From assembly GCF_000327385.1 (NCBI RefSeq), contig NW_008707526.1:496289-560288 (forward strand): a stretch of DNA of 64,000 bases. The letters run 5' to 3'. The notes under the pieces are model-generated. The model was given only the letters and a program-made list of their open reading frames with translations, was not told the DNA's origin and made no database searches. Both the position numbers and the translations under genes were made by a program. Numbering within the stretch: the first letter of the stretch is position 1; each line of letters opens with the position of its first letter. The DNA is from Lottia gigantea (lineage: Eukaryota; Mollusca; Gastropoda; Lottiidae). Below are positions 58,784 through 64,000 of the stretch, piece after piece.

Positions 58784-59408
58784 TGTTTTACTGAGTTATA
58801 GGTTTCAGTAAGCTGTTATAGCAAATGTTTAGAAGATTCTCTTTAAAGCTTTAAAAACTTCTAGATAGGTCCAGGGTTCATTACAGACATTATAAGATAG
58901 GCCTTCATCCCTGTTTCCCCTGTAGTGTAAGTGGTGTAGGTCCAGGGGATGAATATTGAAGTGAGAGTTTACTGGGTATATTCGTTAAAATTTTGTATAA
59001 TAGTCTAAAAGAAGAATTGAAAGAATTGATTTAAAACGGTTTAAAAATTATATTGTTTTTGTAAAAGTTTTATCAGTTCATGAAACACGGATTACTCCCT
59101 CTAATAAAATTAATAGTAAAACCGTTCTGAACTTCACAATAGATATTGACTTATTATTTGTCATCGGGAGACTAGACTTAATAAAATCAATGTTATTTTT
59201 TTAAGCTGGCACTCACTCTCCATTTTAAGAAATTAAAATCATTATTGTGCAGCTGGGTAACATAATTGATATGTTATCTGATTCATGATTGATGAATTGT
59301 CAATTTATATGTAAAAACTAGGGTCAAAACAAGGCTTTTTTTTCATTGAGGCAAAAATCTTTGAAATCAGACGTGTCTTTCATCATAATTCTTATGGTAG
59401 ACTCCAAA

Positions 59409-60022
59409 CAGTTACCACTTGTACATCAGTTACAACCTTTACCATAGATATCAGTTATACCATCGACATCAGTTACCACCTTTACCATAGACATCAGTTA
59501 CACCATAGACATCAGTTACAACCTTTACCATAGACATCAGTTACCACCTTTACAATAGATATCAGTTACACCATAGACATCAGTTACAACCTTTACCATA
59601 GACATCAGTTACACCATAGACATCAGTTACAACCTTTACCATAGACATCAGTTACAACCTTTACTTTACCATAGACATCAGTTACACCATAGACATCAGT
59701 TACAACCTTTACCATAGACATCAGTTACACCATAGACATCAGTTACAACCTTTACCATAGACATCAGTTACAACCTTTACCATAGACATCAGTTACAACC
59801 TTTACCATAGACATCAGTTACAACCTTTACCATAGACATCAGTTACCACCTTTACCATAGACATCAGTTATACCATAGACATCAGTTACCACCTTTACCA
59901 TAGACATCAGTTACACCATAGACATCAGTTACCACCTTTACCATAGACATCAGTTACCACCTTTACCATAGACATCAGTTACCATCTTTACCATAGACAT
60001 CAGTTACACCATAGACATCTAT
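59409..60022. repeat. 18/25-bp minisatellite (CATAGACATCAGTTAC units)
   Basis: About 27 units of CATAGACATCAGTTAC followed by either ACCTTTAC-type text (25-bp unit) or AC only (18-bp unit). The long form is either TTACAACC or TTACCACC. Long and short units mix without a fixed order. Confidence 0.95.
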
Positions 60023-61133
60023 AGGTCATCTGATTCGTTCATCAATTGCGGTTCAAAGATTCATAATGTGATATGAAATGAATTATTCATGAGATCAAAG
60101 CCATCATCAGTTTGATGTCCTATGGGAGTATAATAAGAAATATAATTAAGGAGCTTTTGTTGTATATCTCAGAAGGTGGCTTGTTGTAAAGTAGTCTGCG
60201 GTCAGATAGGTACAGATAATCTGAAAAATTACTGCTAATAGGATCAGTAGCAGTAGCAGCTGGCAGACAGGATATGTGGCAACAATGAAATCTCGTGAGT
60301 TATTTTGGGGAAAACAGTCTTCACATTTTATTGCTCTGGTTAAAATTATGATTTTAGAGTATGATGTTGATGATGGAGTAAGCTTATACTTCATTTTGGC
60401 ACTCTGAAATAATTTTAAAAAGTCCATTTTATTAAGCATATGTCTACAGAAATGTTTCTTAACACAGAAGCAGTGCCATACTACAATCAACTTTCTACCA
60501 TTGATTAAGTACCAAAATACAGAAAATATAGAAAAAAAGATTCCCTAGCCATGTCAATAGGATACATTAACTAAAACAATGTTCAATCTATTTATACCCA
60601 GACAATGCTGACATCAGTAAAATACTTTTTATTCCTGATAATTTTGTATTTTGAGTTATTTTTGTTTGTTAGAGACAGAAATAGTGTCATTGTTCTATTT
60701 TACAACAACTGCTGTGAGCCTTACTCATTATCTCATTACTTGAGGATAGATCATTGTATTTTTTCTTTTTTTGTACTGAAAAAGATACTTAAGATTTGAT
60801 GTAAAAATATCACGAACAAAATTAGAGAAATGCTGTAAGCTGAAGCATATACAATGAAATTGTGTTTTAAGTCTAACTGATGTGCATCTGAATAGGCTAA
60901 CAGAAAACAGAGTACAGGGGGGTAGGGGGTGGTTGACCTTGGTTGAGAAAAACCCTAACAATATACCCCAGATTGAACCTTTGACCTTCAGGTTAGTGAG
61001 CTTGATTGTGTCCCAACTTACTGAAAATTAGGAACACAAATCTTAAGGTCAGAAAAATTCCTATTGTTTCAGCTGAAAAGCAGATTATGATAAAGTCTTC
61101 CTTAAGTTTTAAGATATACAGGGGATCAAATGA
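60023..61133. other. No recognised feature
   Basis: Contains a 114-codon minus-strand open frame (60146-60490) with one hydrophobic run (CQLLLLLILLAVIFQIICTYL) but no family signature, splice support or neighbours. I treat it as chance. Nothing else stands out. Confidence 0.45.
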
Positions 61134-61983
61134 TTTCATATAAGCTTCATGATTTATAGGGGACTTCATATAAGCTTCATGATCTATAGGGGACTTCATA
61201 TAAGCTTCATGATTTATAGGGGACTTCACATAAGCTTCATGATTTATAGAGGACTTCACATAAGCTTCATGATTTATAGAGGACTTGATATAAGCTTCAT
61301 GATTTATAGGGGACTTGATATAAGCTTCATGATCTATAGGGGACTTGATATAAACTTCATGATTTATAGAGGACTTCACATAAGCTTCATGATTTATAGG
61401 GGAGTTCATATAAGCTTCATGATTTATAGTGGACTTCACATAAGCTTCATGATTTATAGGGGAGTTCATATAAGCTTCATGATTTATAGGGGACTTCACA
61501 TAAGCTTCATGATCTATAGGGGACTTGATATAAGCTTCATGATCTATAGGGGACTTGATATAAGCTTCATGATTTATAGGGGACTTGATATAAGCTTCAT
61601 GATCTATAGGGGACTTGATATAAGCTTCATGATCTATAGGGGACTTGATATAAGCTTCATGATCTATAGGGGACTTGATATAAGCTTCATGATCTATAGG
61701 GGACTTGATATAAGCTTCATGATCTATAGGGGACTTGATATAAGCTTCATGATATATAGGGGACTTCATATAAGCTTCATGATCTATAGGGGACTTCATA
61801 TAAGCTTCATGATTTATAGGGGACTTCATATAAGCTTCATGATTTATAGAGGACTTCACATAAGCTTCATGATTTATAGAGGACTTCACATAAGCTTCAT
61901 GATTTATAGAGGACTTCATATAAGCTTCATGATTTATAGAGGACTTCATATAAGCTTCATGATTTATAGAGGACTTCATATAA
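61134..61983. repeat. 30-bp minisatellite, 28 indel-free units
   Basis: From 61141 to 61980 the unit TAAGCTTCATGATTTATAGG plus GGACTTCATA repeats exactly every 30 bp, 28 times without one insertion or deletion. Variable sites are few: GATT/GATC, AGG/AGA/AGT, GGAC/GGAG, and CATA/CACA/GATA at the end. The multiple-of-three length keeps long frames open on both strands (61149-62069 +, MIYRGLHISF repeats; 60993-61979 -, KSPIDHEAYI repeats). Neither has a promoter, splice site or known domain. Confidence 0.96.
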
Positions 61984-64000
61984 GATTATTTGTTAAGTGG
62001 AATTATTGGTATATGATGCTATATTCCCTGCCAGTCAGTGTTGAAGTGTTGAAAGAGTTAATGAAATAAGAAATGATAAATGTGTTGAATCTATGTAAAT
62101 GATAACAAGTTCAGTATGTTTTCTCCCATCTTATATTTTCATGTCGGTTACTCTTTCATCATTGTCAAAATGTCAGAATATAGATTTTTTTTATATCAAA
62201 ATTACCAATTTCATTGAAACAAGCCATCAAACATGTCTGGTTGTGCTGACCTCAGGCCAGAGCATAGTAATTCTCTAGTTTTACAAATAGACCTAAATCT
62301 AATGCTTTAATGGTTTTTAAAATCTGACAATTGATCACCTCAATAAAAGGAGCATTATAATTTATTTCATAGGTCAAAAAATGTTTTTTGCTCAAATTTA
62401 TGAAAACTATACACTAACATCTATCTCTAGATTTTAGTTATTGTGTCTCTAAACTTATCTGAAAGTTTTAACCTTAATTTTTAACGGAAAACGATGTAAA
62501 AGGCTTACGTTAACCTTTTTAAGTTCATTATGCTTGTTGGAAGATGTAGGAAAACTATTTAAGCAAACTGAACACCTAATTGTAGAGGAATGTGTCTCCT
62601 AGGTATTCTAAAAGTTTCAACTTGAAATATCGAGTCTTTTTTTCATTACAATATATTTGAACTCTGCTTAGAGTGAAGTGTATAATGTTATTGCTACTAG
62701 GTAACAGTGTCCAGGCATATATCACATATTAGTCTTGTAGCTGTTAAAACACATGGTAGTGATGAAAGGGTTAAAAATAATATTAGGATGTTTGTCAAGT
62801 TTTTAGGTGAGGTATGGGGGAGAAATGGTAAAACATTCAGTAAAGTATTATGATTGTGTTTGGTTGAATATAAATAATAGTAAATTAATTAGCATCTCGT
62901 ATCAATTCTACTACTCATAATGTTACTGTCAAGTTTAGGAAGAAACATGACCGATATGATAATATGTAATTAAGAGCATTATGTACTTCATCTAAAATAC
63001 TGAAAAACAGTTATTCTGTAGCATCTCAGTCAGAACTCTCATTTAATATAGAAATGAAACAAAATCATTCATATGAATAGATGAAGAACACCACAACTTT
63101 GTGTTATGAGTGAAATTTCTTTGCCTAAAGATATGACAAATAACATTTTGTTACTCATTTGATGTTGTTATTCTATAGATCTATTCATACTGATATACAA
63201 TAGAAACATGATGTGTTATAATAAGTAAATTACTTTGCCTAAAGATGTGACAAATAACACTGTGTAACTCATTTGATGTTGTTATTCTATAGATCTATTC
63301 ATACTGATATACAATCACCAACACGTCTATGATGTGACTGGTATCTCCATCTGTGTATTATATTATTAAATGATAGTGATGTCTGACCCACTGTAATTTA
63401 CCCAGTGTCCCTTGTGTACGACCTAATTACTCACTGCATTGATTCCATCATTTGCTTATTGATTTTATTCTCAATCTCTGGGAAAATTGCTGAGTGAAGT
63501 TACGAATCATGTCGAAACTGATTATCAGATTTGACTAGATGGAGCTGAGTGTTTTAACGTAGATTATATACTGATGGTTCTGTGGTCTTGTTAGAGCTGC
63601 TTGTCACAACTCGACTTGTATTTATGGTGATTAATAGATACACGTTGATATCCTCCTCAATTAAATGACCATTATGGCTGTATATATAATTCACGCATCA
63701 TGTTACTACCTACTTTCATTTCTTCATCTGACATTTTGACTCTGATTCTATTACTGAATCTATTGATATAGATCAATGACCTTATATAAGATGTTGACTT
63801 TCCGTTGAAAATGTCAAAACCTTCTATCAAACTTTTTTGCTGTGTCAAGTTATTTGATAAAAGCTATTAAACTTTGACTAGAAATAAATCAGCTATAGGA
63901 AATATTGTTTCCTATGTGTGGATCTGTAAATAAACCTTTGTCTATAGCCCAGAACAATCAGGCTCTGGATCATCTCAGATGATGTGCCACTATATTTTTA
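61984..64000. other. No gene recognised to the right edge, apart from one duplication
   Basis: AT-rich DNA without coding features. The only structure seen is the 114-bp-period duplication at 63100-63317. Confidence 0.5.
63100..63317. repeat. Tandem duplication, period 114 bp
   Basis: TTTGCCTAAAGATATGACAA, ATAACATTTTGTTACTCATT and TGATGTTGTTATTCTATAGA ... ACTGATATACAAT at 63120-63202 recurs 114 bp later with few changes (63234-63317). A recent segmental duplication. Confidence 0.93.

Noticed and set aside
60146-60490. 114-codon minus-strand frame with one hydrophobic helix
   Set aside because: No motif, splice site or supporting neighbour. A single hydrophobic run is common in T-rich DNA.
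60993-61979. 328-codon minus-strand frame reading KSPIDHEAYI-type repeats
   Set aside because: It is the other strand of the 30-bp array. A 30-bp stop-free unit keeps frames open automatically, and variable sites change amino acids in this frame.

Overview
The window is animal nuclear DNA: AT-rich, with long introns, GT-AG splicing and tandem repeats everywhere. Two multi-exon genes lie head to tail on the + strand. Both can be read almost residue for residue against vertebrate proteins I know: an oxysterol-binding-protein-related protein of the OSBPL3/6/7 group, and WAC, the WW-domain adaptor with a C-terminal coiled coil. The gene content, the intron style and a tandem-bearing repeat family starting with a TATACGCCCATATGG-like motif suggest a lophotrochozoan, most likely a mollusc. 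The species-level guess rests on memory and was not searched.

Layout. 1-4190: three unrelated minisatellites (64, 61 and 21/23 bp units). 4190-14030: no coding sequence found; two short terminal-inverted-repeat elements, one of them a hAT-type MITE with an exact 8-bp target duplication. 14049-32981: the ORP gene, 22 coding exons, 920 codons before the stop. Its introns hold a MITE, a truncated Tc1-like transposon fused to a 12-bp palindromic satellite, a 38-bp and a 27-bp minisatellite and a 34-bp-arm inverted repeat. 32982-36640: 3' flank and intergenic DNA. 36640-46768: WAC promoter with an upstream ORF, then 13 coding exons, 655 codons before the stop; one intron carries a 51-bp minisatellite. 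46769-50830: probable 3' UTR and flank with two long RNA-type hairpins. 50830-64000: no recognised gene, but a 41-bp satellite, a ~160-bp tandem element bounded by direct repeats, an E2F-like palindrome, an unassigned minus-strand open stretch, two more copies of the MITE seen in ORP intron 1, and 18/25-bp and 30-bp satellites.

The two genes are not an operon and have no obvious joint function. ORP proteins work at membrane contact sites (PH domain, FFAT motif, lipid-binding ORD, all present here). WAC works in the nucleus with the RNF20/40 H2B ubiquitin ligase. Both exon chains keep frame across every junction, and their summed lengths (2763 and 1968 nt) are exact multiples of three.

I saw no retroviral, LTR, Polinton or other capsid-bearing element, no CRISPR array, no rRNA and no convincing tRNA gene. 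Nearly all long open frames outside the two genes come from tandem arrays whose unit length is a multiple of three. I found no clearly new multi-gene system. The best leads are the hairpin at 48985-49074, the 18-bp E2F-type palindrome at 55621-55638, and the 30-bp array at 61141-61980, whose commonest variable sites are synonymous in one frame.
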